Shown here piece after piece: positions 43,416-52,925 of a DNA stretch of 64,000 bases. This DNA comes from an uncultured Oscillospiraceae bacterium. GTDB taxonomy: Bacteria; Bacillota; Clostridia; Oscillospirales; Ruminococcaceae. Each line of letters starts with the position of its first letter. Position 1 is the stretch's first letter. The notes below the pieces were generated by a model. That model did not search any database, was not told where the DNA came from, and worked only from the letters and a program-made list of their open reading frames with translations. The DNA lies in the NCBI GenBank assembly GCA_934481445.1, contig CAKSPC010000002.1, forward strand, positions 1 through 64,000. The letters run 5' to 3'. A program made the translations under genes and the position numbers.

Positions 43416-44894
43416 ATGAACAATATTCCCGAAATTAAGCTTGGCATTGTTGCGGTTTCCCGTGACTGCTTCCCCATCGCTTTATCGGAAAAGCGCCGCA
43501 AGGCTATCGTGACCGCTTATGGCGAGGGCATCTACGAATGTCCCGTTACCGTTGAAAACGAGCTTGATATGCTCAAGGCGGTTGAGGATGTAAAGAAGGC
43601 AGAGTGCAACGCTTTAGTCGTTTTCCTTGGTAACTTCGGTCCCGAAACCCCCGAAACACTCATCGCCAAGAACTTTGACGGCCCCTGCATGTTCGTTTCC
43701 GCCGCAGAGGGCGACGGCGATATGATCAACGGCAGAGGCGACGCTTACTGTGGTATGCTCAACTGTTCCTACAACCTCGGTATGCGCCATCTGAACGGCT
43801 TTATCCCCGAGTATCCCGTTGGCACCGCAGAGGACATCGTTAAGATGATCAAGGACTTTGTTCCCGTTGCCCGTGCGATCGTTGGCGTTAAGAACCTGAA
43901 GATCATCACATTTGGTCCCCGTCCCCAGGACTTCTTCGCCTGCAACGCTCCCATCAAGGGTCTGTACGAATTAGGCGTGGAGATCGAAGAGAACTCCGAG
44001 CTGGATCTTCTCGTTTCCTTCAAGGAGCACGAAAACGACCCCAGAATCGACGCTGTTTGCGCAGACATGGCTAAGGAAATGGGCGAGGGCAACTACTACT
44101 CCGACCTTAACAAGCGCATGGCACAGTTCGAGCTTACCCTTTTAGACTGGGCAGAAAACCACAAGGGCTCCAGAAAGTACGTTGCATTCGCAGACAAGTG
44201 CTGGCCCGCATTCCCTTCCCAGTTCGGCTTTGAGCCCTGCTATGTAAACAGCCGCCTTGTAAGCCGCGGTATCCCCGTATCCTGCGAGGTCGATGTCTAC
44301 GGCGCACTGAGCGAATACATCGGTCTGTGCATTTCCGCTGACGCAGTTACACTGCTCGACATCAACAACTCCGTTCCCAAGTACATATACGACGAGGACA
44401 TCAAGGGCAAGTACAACTACAAGCTTACCGATACATTTATGGGCTTCCACTGCGGAAATACCCCCGAGTGCAAGATGTGCTCCACCCGTGCGGTCAAGTA
44501 CCAGCTCATTCAGCACCGCCTGCTTGAACCCGCAGGAAGCGACCCTGACTTCACAAGAGGCACCCTCGAGGGCGATATCGCGGCAAGCGACATCACATTC
44601 TACCGTTTACAGTGCGACAGCAACGGAGATCTCCGCGCATACATCGCAGAGGGTGAGATCCTCGATGTTCCTACCCGTTCCTTTGGCGGTATCGGTATCT
44701 TCGCTATCCCCGAGATGGGACGTTTCTACCGTCATGTTCTGGTTGAAAAGCGTTATCCCCACCACGGTGCGGTTGCATTCGGTCACTACGGAAAGCTCCT
44801 GTTTGATCTCTTCCGTTACCTCGGAATCAAGGACATCGGCTTCAATCAGCCCGCAGGTATGCTTTATCCTACCGAAAATCCTTTTGTAAAGTAA
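43416..44894 (+). CDS. L-fucose/L-arabinose isomerase-family protein
   Basis: A 492-residue protein of the fucose/arabinose isomerase fold. Family landmarks are FLGNFGPETPETLIAK (about 70-85), and SCEVDVYGALSEYIGL with the metal-binding Glu followed 24 residues on by LLDINN with the Asp. The divergent sequence (well below FucI length of about 590) means the sugar may be another ketose/aldose pair. It lies after the GH95 fucosidase, which suggests fucose. Codon usage is highly biased (GGT, CGT, TTA mixed with GAC/AAC), unlike its neighbours, suggesting very high expression. AAAGGAAA precedes the ATG. A terminator follows. Confidence 0.86.
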   Translation: MNNIPEIKLGIVAVSRDCFPIALSEKRRKAIVTAYGEGIYECPVTVENELDMLKAVEDVKKAECNALVVFLGNFGPETPETLIAKNFDGPCMFVSAAEGDGDMINGRGDAYCGMLNCSYNLGMRHLNGFIPEYPVGTAEDIVKMIKDFVPVARAIVGVKNLKIITFGPRPQDFFACNAPIKGLYELGVEIEENSELDLLVSFKEHENDPRIDAVCADMAKEMGEGNYYSDLNKRMAQFELTLLDWAENHKGSRKYVAFADKCWPAFPSQFGFEPCYVNSRLVSRGIPVSCEVDVYGALSEYIGLCISADAVTLLDINNSVPKYIYDEDIKGKYNYKLTDTFMGFHCGNTPECKMCSTRAVKYQLIQHRLLEPAGSDPDFTRGTLEGDIAASDITFYRLQCDSNGDLRAYIAEGEILDVPTRSFGGIGIFAIPEMGRFYRHVLVEKRYPHHGAVAFGHYGKLLFDLFRYLGIKDIGFNQPAGMLYPTENPFVK

Positions 44895-44909
44895 TAAGCG
44901 CATTTAATG

Positions 44910-44938
44910 GGGGCGGGGCCGAGGCTCCGCCCCTTTTT
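44910..44938 (+). terminator. Rho-independent terminator after isomerase-family gene
   Basis: GGGGCGG (44910-44916) pairs with CCGCCCC (44927-44933), followed by TTTTT. Confidence 0.85.
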
Positions 44939-44955
44939 GTATGCGAGGTGAATTT

Positions 44956-45741
44956 ATGAAGATAGGCTCCATAGGATACAACTACGCCCACGACAGCTCG
45001 TTTGTTATGGACAGACCCTGCGGCCCTGGGTGCTGGCTCATGCTGCTGGTGAAAACGTCTGCGGTGTTTGTAATAAACGGTGCGGAAACAAAGGTGCGCC
45101 GCAATTCGCTGGTGGTGATCGCTCCGACGACCCCCGTGACCTACCGCGGCGGGGAAGATGGCTACACCGACGACTGGATATACTTCGACATGGAGCAGGG
45201 CGAGGAAAAGCGCTTTGCGCAGCTTGGGCTGAATATCGATGCCGCAACTCCGCTGAGCTCCGCGGGGGAAGTGTCCGAGCTGATACGCGCGCTGGCGTTT
45301 GAATTTTATTCCGTGGGGGAATTCCGCGAGGAAATATGCGGGCACTATTCCGAGCTTATTCTTCTGCGGCTTTGCAGGATGATACGCTCCGGAGGGACGG
45401 ATTTGTGCAGGTACTCCGAGAAGCACTTCAGGCTGGCACAATTAAGGACGGTGTTCTTCACCCAGCCGGAAATCGTGCAGAGCGTCGACGCAATGGCACA
45501 CGGGATGGGACTCAGCCGCTCGGGCTTTCAGCATTTGTACAAGCGTGTGTTCGGCGTGAGCGTTATGGAGGATGTTATTCGCGGCAGGATAGAATATGCC
45601 GCGCGGCTGCTAAGTTCCACCGCGCTTACGGTGCGGGAGATAGCGGAGCGCTGCGGCTACAGCAGCGAGTATGTTTTCATGCGGCAGTTCAAGAGCCGCG
45701 AGGGTCAGACTCCGTCTGAATATCGCAAAAATGCACGATAA
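44956..45741 (+). CDS. AraC-family transcriptional regulator
   Basis: A 261-residue regulator. The N-terminal cupin-like sensor (about 1-150) has the NSLVVIAPTTPVTYRGGEDG pattern of AraC sugar-binding arms; the C-terminal about 100 residues hold two helix-turn-helix motifs, ending in TVREIAERCGYSSEYVFMRQFKSREGQTPSEYRK. The start at 44956, with GAGGTG before it, is preferred to the in-frame ATG at 44941, which lies directly against the terminator tail. Its position between fucose genes and the GH5 gene suggests it controls one or both, probably activated by a sugar ligand. Confidence 0.92.
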   Translation: MKIGSIGYNYAHDSSFVMDRPCGPGCWLMLLVKTSAVFVINGAETKVRRNSLVVIAPTTPVTYRGGEDGYTDDWIYFDMEQGEEKRFAQLGLNIDAATPLSSAGEVSELIRALAFEFYSVGEFREEICGHYSELILLRLCRMIRSGGTDLCRYSEKHFRLAQLRTVFFTQPEIVQSVDAMAHGMGLSRSGFQHLYKRVFGVSVMEDVIRGRIEYAARLLSSTALTVREIAERCGYSSEYVFMRQFKSREGQTPSEYRKNAR

Positions 45742-45767
45742 GTCAGCCGAACCAACATATTATGCAA

Positions 45768-45796
45768 TTGCGTCCAAGCTGCGGCAGTGTTATAAT
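45768..45796 (+). promoter_or_regulatory. Promoter of GH5 cellulase gene
   Basis: TTGCGT (45768-45773) and TATAAT (45791-45796) with a 17-bp spacer, 38 bases before the start codon. Confidence 0.75.
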
Positions 45797-45834
45797 TAAT
45801 GTAACAACACGATATCTTTTCGGAGGGTGCGAAA

Positions 45835-47046
45835 ATGAACAATATGATAGCTTCTGTTCTGCTTTCTGTTATTACTGCGTTTACGGCGTTTACAATGTCG
45901 GGCTGCCAAAAAAGCGGCCCGCATGAATCACGCAACGGTATTATCACATCCGACAACGGGAAAATGAGAACATCCATGACCGCAAACGAATATGCCAAGG
46001 AAATGGGCATAGGCATCAACTTAGGCAACACGCTGGAGGCGAACTGGTCGGGCGGAAATGCCGCAGCGGGCAGCGCGGTGGTCGGAGGCGGCTCCGTTAA
46101 GGAATACGAGAAATGCTGGGGCGCCTGCGAAACCACGCAGGAGATAATCGACGGAATGCGCGACGCGGGTTTCAACACCGTGAGAGTTCCCGTTTACTGG
46201 GGCAATGGTATGGCGGACGACGGCACGTTTACGATAACCAACGAGCTTTTCGACCGCGTGGAAGAGGTAATCAATTACTGCCTTAACGACGGGCTTTACA
46301 CTGTCATCAACATCCATCACTACGATGAATATATCATCAAGAATTATTCCCGCGAGGACGCTGTGAGCATCACAAAGAACCTCTGGAATCAGATAGCGGA
46401 GCGGTATAAGGAATATTCGGACTACCTTGTTTTCGAGGGCTTTAACGAGAACCTCGGTTCCCAGCGCGAGGGCGACAATTATTCCGAGCAGGAGCTTTTT
46501 GATTACGTCAACGAGATGAATCAGGCGTTCGTTGACACCGTAAGGGCAACGGGCGGAAACAACAAGGATCGCCTGCTTATCGCCTCGGGCTACTGGACGA
46601 ACATCGACAAGACAACCACGGATAATTTCGTAATGCCTACCGACAGCGCAAAGAACAAGATGATGGTTTCCGTGCATTATGTAGATAACGCAATGTACTG
46701 GACAAATCAGATAGGAAGTCAGGCATGGTATGACTACAGCATCGCACAGTGCGAGCTGCTCAAGAAGGCATTCACGGACAGGGGCATTCCCGTTTTCGTG
46801 GGCGAGTGCACATCCATTTATGAAGCGGATCGCTACGCCGCCGACGCCTATGTCACCGACACCGCCGATACGCTGGATATTATGATGAACATGATATCCG
46901 ACTACGGTTTCGTGCCCGTTCTGTGGGATGTCAACAATAATTTCTACTACCGTTCCGTTCAGATATTCCCGAACGAAAAGAATGTCGAGGTTGTTAAGGA
47001 GATAGCTGCGAAAATATCCGGCGAAACGGAAGAGAACGCGGCATAA
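45835..47046 (+). CDS. GH5-family endoglucanase lipoprotein
   Basis: A 403-residue surface enzyme. A lipoprotein signal peptide ends at Cys24 (MSGC), followed by a short linker and a glycoside-hydrolase family 5 domain from about residue 50: INLGNTLEANW, FNTVRVPVYWGN, HHYDEY (161-166), acid/base Glu205 in FNEN (204), HY (281-282) and the nucleophile Glu324 in FVGEC. These match cellulase-type GH5 (subfamily likely 2 or 4). It hydrolyses beta-1,4-glucan or xyloglucan outside the membrane. No dockerin or carbohydrate-binding module is present, so it is not cellulosomal. GGAGG precedes the ATG. Confidence 0.93.
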   Translation: MNNMIASVLLSVITAFTAFTMSGCQKSGPHESRNGIITSDNGKMRTSMTANEYAKEMGIGINLGNTLEANWSGGNAAAGSAVVGGGSVKEYEKCWGACETTQEIIDGMRDAGFNTVRVPVYWGNGMADDGTFTITNELFDRVEEVINYCLNDGLYTVINIHHYDEYIIKNYSREDAVSITKNLWNQIAERYKEYSDYLVFEGFNENLGSQREGDNYSEQELFDYVNEMNQAFVDTVRATGGNNKDRLLIASGYWTNIDKTTTDNFVMPTDSAKNKMMVSVHYVDNAMYWTNQIGSQAWYDYSIAQCELLKKAFTDRGIPVFVGECTSIYEADRYAADAYVTDTADTLDIMMNMISDYGFVPVLWDVNNNFYYRSVQIFPNEKNVEVVKEIAAKISGETEENAA

Positions 47047-47076
47047 TCAGTCATCCATATTAATTTCCATAGGTTT

Positions 47077-47104
47077 GCGGGGAGGGGCGAAAGCCTCTCC
47101 CCGC
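47077..47104 (+). terminator. Strong GNRA-capped hairpin after GH5 gene
   Basis: GCGGGGAGGGGC (47077-47088) pairs with GCCTCTCCCCGC (47093-47104) around a GAAA tetraloop, 30 bases after the stop. Only a weak T content follows, so termination efficiency is uncertain; it may be an mRNA 3'-end stabiliser. Confidence 0.5.
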
Positions 47105-47169
47105 GCGCTGTTGTGCGCTATTGCACAAAAAAATATTCGAAATATACAAAAAAATATATAAATAATATA

Positions 47170-47198
47170 TTGCCTAGGGTTAAAAATAATGTTATAAT
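47170..47198 (+). promoter_or_regulatory. Promoter of mreB
   Basis: TTGCCT (47170-47175) and TATAAT (47193-47198) with a 17-bp spacer, 58 bases before the start codon. Confidence 0.7.
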
Positions 47199-47256
47199 AT
47201 ATTATGGTTGACTATGGTTAAAACTTTTTAATATATTTTTCGGAGGAAACATCAGT

Positions 47257-48276
47257 ATGTTTGGAATGAACAAGGATATCGGAATTGATCTCGGTACAGC
47301 AAATACGCTTGTATATATGAGGGGCAAGGGCATTATCATCCGCGAGCCGTCCGTTGTTGCGGTGGATAAAAAGGCGGGTCAGGTGCGCTATGTCGGACAG
47401 GAAGCAAAGGAAGTTATCGGCCGTACCCCCGGCTCCATCGTTGCTGTTCGTCCGCTGAAGGACGGCGTTATCGCTGATTTTGACATGACATCCATCATGC
47501 TTGCACAGTTCATCAAGAAGGCTCTCAAGGGCAGAAGCAAGGCGAGAGTTATCATCTGTATCCCCTCGGGCGTTACGGAGGTTGAGCGCCGCGCCGTTAA
47601 GGAAGCGGCACAGCAGGCAGGCGCAAAGCGCGTATCCATCATCGAGGAACCCATGGCTGCGGCTATTGGCGCGGGTCTGCCCGTTGCGGAGCCTATGGGC
47701 AGCATGATCGTTGATATCGGCGGCGGCACCAGCGAGGTGGCTATAATCTCCCTCGGCGGTATCGTAACCGCGCGTTCCGTAAGGGTTGCGGGCGATGAGT
47801 TCGACAACTCCATCATCAATTACATCAAAAAGAAGTACAATCTTCTCATCGGCGAAAGAACCGCAGAGAACATCAAAATGGGCATCGGTTCCGCATACAA
47901 GACAGACGACAATGAGCCCGTTATGGATATCAAGGGCCGCAACCTGCTGAACGGTCTGCCTGAGAATATCACCATCACGTCCGAGGAGATACGCGAGGCA
48001 ATTTCCGAGCCGCTTTCCCGTGTTATCGAGGCGGTAAAGACCACCCTCGAAAAGTGCCCCCCCGAGCTTGCTGCGGATATCATCGAAAACGGTATCATGC
48101 TTGCAGGCGGCGGTGCGCTGCTGCGCGGACTTGATGCGCTCATCCATGCGGAAACAGGTATGCCCGTAAAGATCGCGGAGCACCCGCTGGACTGCGTTGC
48201 GGACGGCACAGGCAAGGTGCTTGAGAACATCGACAAGCTTGAGGATGTTCTCAGCGAGGACGAAACTATTTATTGA
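47257..48276 (+). CDS. mreB: Rod shape-determining actin homologue MreB/Mbl
   Basis: A 339-residue actin-fold ATPase. [14 protein letters not shown] (about 7-20) is the phosphate-1 loop, [18 protein letters not shown] (about 151-168) the phosphate-2 loop and [14 protein letters not shown] (about 286-299) the adenosine loop. It forms membrane-attached filaments that guide the elongation peptidoglycan machinery. Followed by mreC, mreD and a class B PBP2. GGAGG precedes the ATG. Paralogue type (MreB versus Mbl) cannot be fixed from this sequence, but the operon favours MreB. Codon bias indicates good expression. Confidence 0.96.
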   Translation: MFGMNKDIGIDLGTANTLVYMRGKGIIIREPSVVAVDKKAGQVRYVGQEAKEVIGRTPGSIVAVRPLKDGVIADFDMTSIMLAQFIKKALKGRSKARVIICIPSGVTEVERRAVKEAAQQAGAKRVSIIEEPMAAAIGAGLPVAEPMGSMIVDIGGGTSEVAIISLGGIVTARSVRVAGDEFDNSIINYIKKKYNLLIGERTAENIKMGIGSAYKTDDNEPVMDIKGRNLLNGLPENITITSEEIREAISEPLSRVIEAVKTTLEKCPPELAADIIENGIMLAGGGALLRGLDALIHAETGMPVKIAEHPLDCVADGTGKVLENIDKLEDVLSEDETIY

Positions 48277-48321
48277 TCTCTGTTCCTTGGGAGCAGTTTT
48301 ATCTGACAGGCCGGGAGGATC

Positions 48322-49182
48322 ATGAGGGAGTTTTTTCACAGCGTTAAATTCAAGATACTGATATGCGTTGCGGCGCTGCTTCTGGGACTAATGACCTATG
48401 TGGCGGTGTCGGCGGGAACGGAAACCGTTCCCGAAAAGATCATCGGCACGGTGACGTATCCTTTCGTTACCGCGGCGAATGCAGTGTCAGAGGGCGTAGG
48501 CGGGTTTATTGACAAGCTTGTGAACGCCGATACTTACAAAAGCGAAAACGACGAGCTGAAAGCTCAGCTTACCGAAATGTACGGCAGGACGCTGGATTAC
48601 GAGGATATCCTCGATGAAAACGCACGCCTGCGTGAAATGCTCGGGCTGAAAGAGAAGAACAAGGATTTTGTGTTCAGCGAGCCCTGCGGCGTTATTGCGC
48701 GCAATGCCAACGATATGTACGGCGGCTTTACCGTCAACCGCGGCTCCGCGGACGGCCTTGCACTCAACGATCCGGTTATGACATCCGTCGGGCTGGTCGG
48801 CAGGGTGACAAGTATTGCGGAGAACTATGCCCGCGTGACCACGATACTCAGCCCGCAGGTAAATGTGGGCGTTATAACCATGCGCTCCAAGATACCCGGC
48901 GTGCTTGAAAACAGCGTTACTTCTGCTGAAAAAGGGATGTGTCTTATGAGCGACATCCTCAAGGACGCCGACATAAGGGAGGGCGATATAGTTTATACCT
49001 CCGGCAAGAGCGGACTGTTTCCCGGTTCGGTGATGGTGGGCACAGTTGTCGAGGTATATGACGACCCGAATGGGCTTTCAAAGCACGCGCTTATTCAGCC
49101 TGCGGAGGATCTTTTCGGCGTTACATCCGTCTTTGCCGTTACGGATTTCGACGGCAAGGGCGTCGCGTTTGAAACTGACTGA
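48322..49182 (+). CDS. mreC: Rod shape-determining protein MreC
   Basis: A 286-residue bitopic protein: short cytosolic N-terminus, one membrane helix (about 11-31), a coiled coil with DELKAQLTEMYGRTLDYEDIL (about 75-100), and the two beta-barrel halves of MreC with GFTVNRGSADGLALNDPVM and EGDIVYTSGKSGLFPGSVMVG. It links MreB and MreD to the extracytoplasmic PBPs. Starts 45 bases after mreB with GGGAGG before the ATG. Confidence 0.95.
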   Translation: MREFFHSVKFKILICVAALLLGLMTYVAVSAGTETVPEKIIGTVTYPFVTAANAVSEGVGGFIDKLVNADTYKSENDELKAQLTEMYGRTLDYEDILDENARLREMLGLKEKNKDFVFSEPCGVIARNANDMYGGFTVNRGSADGLALNDPVMTSVGLVGRVTSIAENYARVTTILSPQVNVGVITMRSKIPGVLENSVTSAEKGMCLMSDILKDADIREGDIVYTSGKSGLFPGSVMVGTVVEVYDDPNGLSKHALIQPAEDLFGVTSVFAVTDFDGKGVAFETD

Positions 49183-49243
49183 TATTTTCGCTGCACCGCG
49201 CAGGCTTTCTGTGCGGCGCAGTCTGTTATTGTGAAGGTGCTTT

Positions 49244-49843
49244 ATGGGTAGGATCTCATTAAGAAAGGCGCGCACGCGCAAGGCTATGATGCGGGTGTTC
49301 CTGCGGTGGTTTTTGTATGCTGCGCTGCTTGTTTTCTTTTACGCCTGCGAGTGCAACCCGATTATACGCGGGTACTGCCCACTGCTGATGATACCCCTTG
49401 CCACCGCCGTTGCAATGCACGAGGGCGACCTTGCGGCGGGAATTTTCGGCGTGGTCTGCGGGCTTATGCTGGATATGGCGAACGGCGTTACGATACTCGG
49501 TTTTTCAGCGCTGTGGCTACTGGCGGCGTGCCCGTTCATCTCGCTGCTGTCAAGGTTCTTTGTAAAGTCGAACGTGTTCAGCCATTTTATCATGAACACC
49601 GTTACGACGGTGGTGATGGCGGCGATGGATATGTTGTTCCTTCACTGGGTCTGGGAGGGCTCGGGAGCGGTCATATCCTTTCAGAGAACGGTGGTGCCGT
49701 CCTATGGCGGTGCGATATTGTTCTCAATTCCGATCTATCTTCTTATACATCTCATCTGTGTAAAGCTGCGCCCGCGTGAGCAGCAGCGCCTTGAGGAATC
49801 CGCGCAGACCGCGGAGGAATCCGAGGAGATCGACAGGGATTGA
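49244..49843 (+). CDS. mreD: Rod shape-determining membrane protein MreD
   Basis: A 199-residue membrane protein with about five hydrophobic helices between residues 20 and 170 and the MreD pattern (CPLLMIPLATAVAMHEGDLAA, GVVCGLMLDMANG). It is part of the elongasome with MreC and PBP2. A longer charged C-terminal tail (EQQRLEESAQTAEESEEIDRD) is cytosolic. It follows mreC by 61 bases and precedes pbp2 by 40 bases. Confidence 0.9.
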   Translation: MGRISLRKARTRKAMMRVFLRWFLYAALLVFFYACECNPIIRGYCPLLMIPLATAVAMHEGDLAAGIFGVVCGLMLDMANGVTILGFSALWLLAACPFISLLSRFFVKSNVFSHFIMNTVTTVVMAAMDMLFLHWVWEGSGAVISFQRTVVPSYGGAILFSIPIYLLIHLICVKLRPREQQRLEESAQTAEESEEIDRD

Positions 49844-49883
49844 TGCTTCGCTGCGGCGGCATGATAATTTCGCGGAGGTTAAA

Positions 49884-51944
49884 ATGTCAAAGATTTCATC
49901 GTTTGTGCGTTCAATAGTGCTGGCTGCCGTTGTGATTGTGGCGGCATTCATGTGCGGGCTGAAGCTGCTTCAGATACAGATCGCCGACGGCAGCTCGTAT
50001 CTCGCCCTGACAAAAAGCACCTACACCGCCGAGCAGGAGATCGAGGCGGCGCGCGGAAAGATCGCGGATTCAAAGGGCAATATCCTCAACACAAACAAAA
50101 TAATCTACAATATAAATCTACAGATGTCCTCGCTTGTATCCGGCACGGAAAACGAGATAATCTACCGTGTGCTGACAGTGCTGATTAAGAACGGGGAAGA
50201 GTGGAACGACTCCCTGCCTATAACAACAGCGCAGCCATATGCCTTTAAAGAGGACAGCGACACCGCCATCGCAAAGATGAAAAATACCCTCAATGTCGGC
50301 GGATATGCAACGGTGGATAACTGTATTTATCAGCTCTACAAAACCTACGACATCAGCGAGGAATACGACGAGCAGATGCGCAGATATATCGCGGGCGTCC
50401 GCTATGAAATGACGATAAAGGACTTTTCCTATCAGAACAAATTCGTGCTTGCTTCCGACATCGGCGAGGACACCGTTATGGAGCTGAAAGAACTCAGCCC
50501 GCTGCTGAGCGGCGTGGATATCACCGAAAGCTGGGAGCGCGAGTACCTTAACGGCGAGCTCGCCCCGCACATCCGCGGCACAGTCGGCTCTATCTCTGCG
50601 GAGAAATATCAGCAGTTAAAGGACAGCGGCTACACGCTGAACGACATAATCGGTCTTTCGGGCGTGGAGCAGGCGCTGGAGGACGAACTGCGCGGCACCC
50701 GCGGCGTCCGCACGATAACTCGCAGCAACGACGGCGCGGAACTTAAGGACGAAGTTACGACGGAGCCGCAGGCGGGCAATTCCGTAATGCTCACCATCGA
50801 CAGCAAGTTCCAGCAGCAGGTGCAGGACATCGTGCAGTATCACATGGACTTCCTGCATTCGCCGCACTACACCACCGCGCACGACGCAAAGCACAGAGGT
50901 ACGGAATGCTATGCGGGCGCAGCGGTCGTGCTTGACGTTAAAACCGGTGGAGTACTCGCGATGGTAAGCCTGCCTGGGTATGACATCAACGACTATATCA
51001 ACAATTATTCCGAGGTATTGAACCGCGATTATTCCCCTGTGTTCAACCGCGCACTGGACGGTACCTATCGCCCCGGCTCTACATTCAAGACCATTACCGC
51101 GACTGCGGGACTTGCCGAGGGCGTTATCACGGCGGATTCGACCATAACCTGCAATCAGGTATATACTTATTATAAGGGCTGGTCGCCGAAGTGCACGGGA
51201 TATCACGGACCCATCACCGTCAAGGACGCGCTGAAGGTTTCCTGCAACGTATTTTTCTATGAAACCGCGCGCAGGCTGGGTATATCCACACTCGCTTCAT
51301 GGGCGGCGCGCTTCGGCGTCGGGCAGGATCTTGGCTTTGAACTCAGCATGGCGACGGGGCAGATGACCTCGCTGGAACTGTACGATAAGCTTGGGCTGGA
51401 ATGGAACGAGGGCAATGTAATTCAGGCGGGCATCGGTCAGATGGAAACCGCACTCACGCCGCTCCATCTTGCCGTTCAGGCAATGACCATCGCAAACAAG
51501 GGCGTGCGCTATGAGCCGCATATCGTCAAGGCAGTGTACAACTATGATTTTACGGAGCTTGTTTACGAAAAGCAGCCCGTGGTCGCCTATGATATGTCCG
51601 AGGGCATGGAGGATATTTTCGATACCGTCACCGAGGGCATGAAGAGAGTAAGCGGCAACGCCAACTTCCTTATCGGAAGCAGCTGGGTGAATATTTATGA
51701 TTACGTCGGCGTCGGCAAGGAAAATGTCGCTACCAAAACCGGCACGCCGCAGACCAGTGAAACGGTCTATAATTCTGCGGTAATAGGCTTCTACCCTGCG
51801 GACGACCCGCAGATAGCGTTCGGCGTTCTGATGGAAAAGGCAGAGTTCAGCCGACACATCGCCGCGAATATCTGCCGCGCGTATGCCACGGGGGAATTCA
51901 ACCCGAGCTACGACGAGGACGGAAACGCAATGTACGGTCTGTAA
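49884..51944 (+). CDS. mrdA: Elongasome class B penicillin-binding protein (PBP2)
   Basis: A 686-residue protein. One N-terminal membrane helix (about 8-28), a pedestal domain (about 30-300) and a transpeptidase with S399-T-F-K402 (active serine), S453-C-N455 and K618-T-G620. The start at 49884 (GGAGG before) is preferred to an in-frame ATG at 49776, which overlaps mreD and encodes an Arg-rich stretch without membrane character. It crosslinks peptidoglycan in side-wall growth. rodA, its usual glycosyltransferase partner, is not present in this window. Confidence 0.94.
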   Translation: MSKISSFVRSIVLAAVVIVAAFMCGLKLLQIQIADGSSYLALTKSTYTAEQEIEAARGKIADSKGNILNTNKIIYNINLQMSSLVSGTENEIIYRVLTVLIKNGEEWNDSLPITTAQPYAFKEDSDTAIAKMKNTLNVGGYATVDNCIYQLYKTYDISEEYDEQMRRYIAGVRYEMTIKDFSYQNKFVLASDIGEDTVMELKELSPLLSGVDITESWEREYLNGELAPHIRGTVGSISAEKYQQLKDSGYTLNDIIGLSGVEQALEDELRGTRGVRTITRSNDGAELKDEVTTEPQAGNSVMLTIDSKFQQQVQDIVQYHMDFLHSPHYTTAHDAKHRGTECYAGAAVVLDVKTGGVLAMVSLPGYDINDYINNYSEVLNRDYSPVFNRALDGTYRPGSTFKTITATAGLAEGVITADSTITCNQVYTYYKGWSPKCTGYHGPITVKDALKVSCNVFFYETARRLGISTLASWAARFGVGQDLGFELSMATGQMTSLELYDKLGLEWNEGNVIQAGIGQMETALTPLHLAVQAMTIANKGVRYEPHIVKAVYNYDFTELVYEKQPVVAYDMSEGMEDIFDTVTEGMKRVSGNANFLIGSSWVNIYDYVGVGKENVATKTGTPQTSETVYNSAVIGFYPADDPQIAFGVLMEKAEFSRHIAANICRAYATGEFNPSYDEDGNAMYGL

Positions 51945-52048
51945 TAAAATATTGTCAGGGATATGCGTCAAACTGCACAAAAAATCGGTTAAAAAATACT
52001 GTTTTTTCACAAAAATTTGCGATATCAAAAAAAACACTTTATTTTCTT

Positions 52049-52077
52049 TTGCATTTGTGATAAAATAAGAGTATAGT
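52049..52077 (+). promoter_or_regulatory. Probable promoter of minD-mgsA
   Basis: TTGCAT (52049-52054) and TATAGT (52072-52077) with a 17-bp spacer, 77 bases before the minD-like start. Confidence 0.6.
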
Positions 52078-52153
52078 AATATCCGATAGTGTTGTCACGG
52101 TCGGATCCATGCTGTATGAGTGCTGCGCCGCAGCATCAGAGAGGGGAATTATT

Positions 52154-52891
52154 ATGTCACAGATCATTGCGGTTACCGCAGGTAAGGGCGGTACGGGTAA
52201 ATCCACTACATCTGCCAACCTTGCGTCGGGACTGGCCGCGCTCGGAAAGAAAACACTGGTGGTGGAGCTGGACTTCGGTCTGCGCTGCCTTGATATAATG
52301 CTCGGCATTAAGGATAAAGTTAAACATGATATCGGCGAATATCTCGAGGGTAAAATAGACATCCTCACCGCTACGACAAAGGTCGACAGGGTCGACAACC
52401 TGTACCTTGTCTGCGCCACAAGAAACCCCTTTATGGACATCAATCCCGAAAAGATCATGGGTGTCTGCGAGGAAATGCGCAAGCACTTTGATTACATAAT
52501 CATCGATACCGCAGGCGTCGGCAGCTCTGTGTTCAGCGTTATCAAGGCTGCGGAGCTGATACTTATGGTAACAACTCCCGATACTGTCTGCGTACGCGAT
52601 GGTGCAATACTTTCGGACTTCCTTTATGTTAAAAACTGCACCAATCAGCGCCTGATAATCAACAAGGTCAGCCCCAACTTCAAGGAGGAGGACATTCTGT
52701 TTGACCTCGACGAAGTTATGGACAGCGTCGGAATTCCGCTTATCGGCGTAGTCCCCGAGGATCAGAACATCAAGATCTGCGGTGCCAAGGGCGAACCGCT
52801 TCCTCCGAACTGCGGCGGCGCGAAGGCTTATGCTGCGATAGCAAGACGCCTTCTCGGAGAGGACGTTCCGCTGACGATCAAGATCGACTGA
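52154..52891 (+). CDS. minD: MinD-like deviant Walker ATPase lacking membrane-targeting tail
   Basis: A 245-residue ParA/MinD ATPase. GKGGTGKST is the deviant Walker A (10-18), [14 protein letters not shown] the switch region (about 39-52), and [11 protein letters not shown] the Walker B area. The ending [21 protein letters not shown] stops just where other MinD proteins continue into an amphipathic membrane-targeting helix, so this one lacks that helix. minC and minE are not adjacent. Start at 52154 (GAGGGG before) preferred to ATG 52109. It lies after the mre-pbp2 genes and before mgsA, the order seen in many Clostridia. It may still position a partner protein, but membrane recruitment would need another factor. 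Confidence 0.85.
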   Translation: MSQIIAVTAGKGGTGKSTTSANLASGLAALGKKTLVVELDFGLRCLDIMLGIKDKVKHDIGEYLEGKIDILTATTKVDRVDNLYLVCATRNPFMDINPEKIMGVCEEMRKHFDYIIIDTAGVGSSVFSVIKAAELILMVTTPDTVCVRDGAILSDFLYVKNCTNQRLIINKVSPNFKEEDILFDLDEVMDSVGIPLIGVVPEDQNIKICGAKGEPLPPNCGGAKAYAAIARRLLGEDVPLTIKID

Positions 52892-52925
52892 CATTTTCAT
52901 AAAGTGTAATAGGGGGGAAGCCAAA

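Noticed and set aside
47199..47225. Direct repeat TATGGTT before mreB as a regulator site
   Set aside because: Only two 7-base copies in an AT-rich leader; expected by chance.
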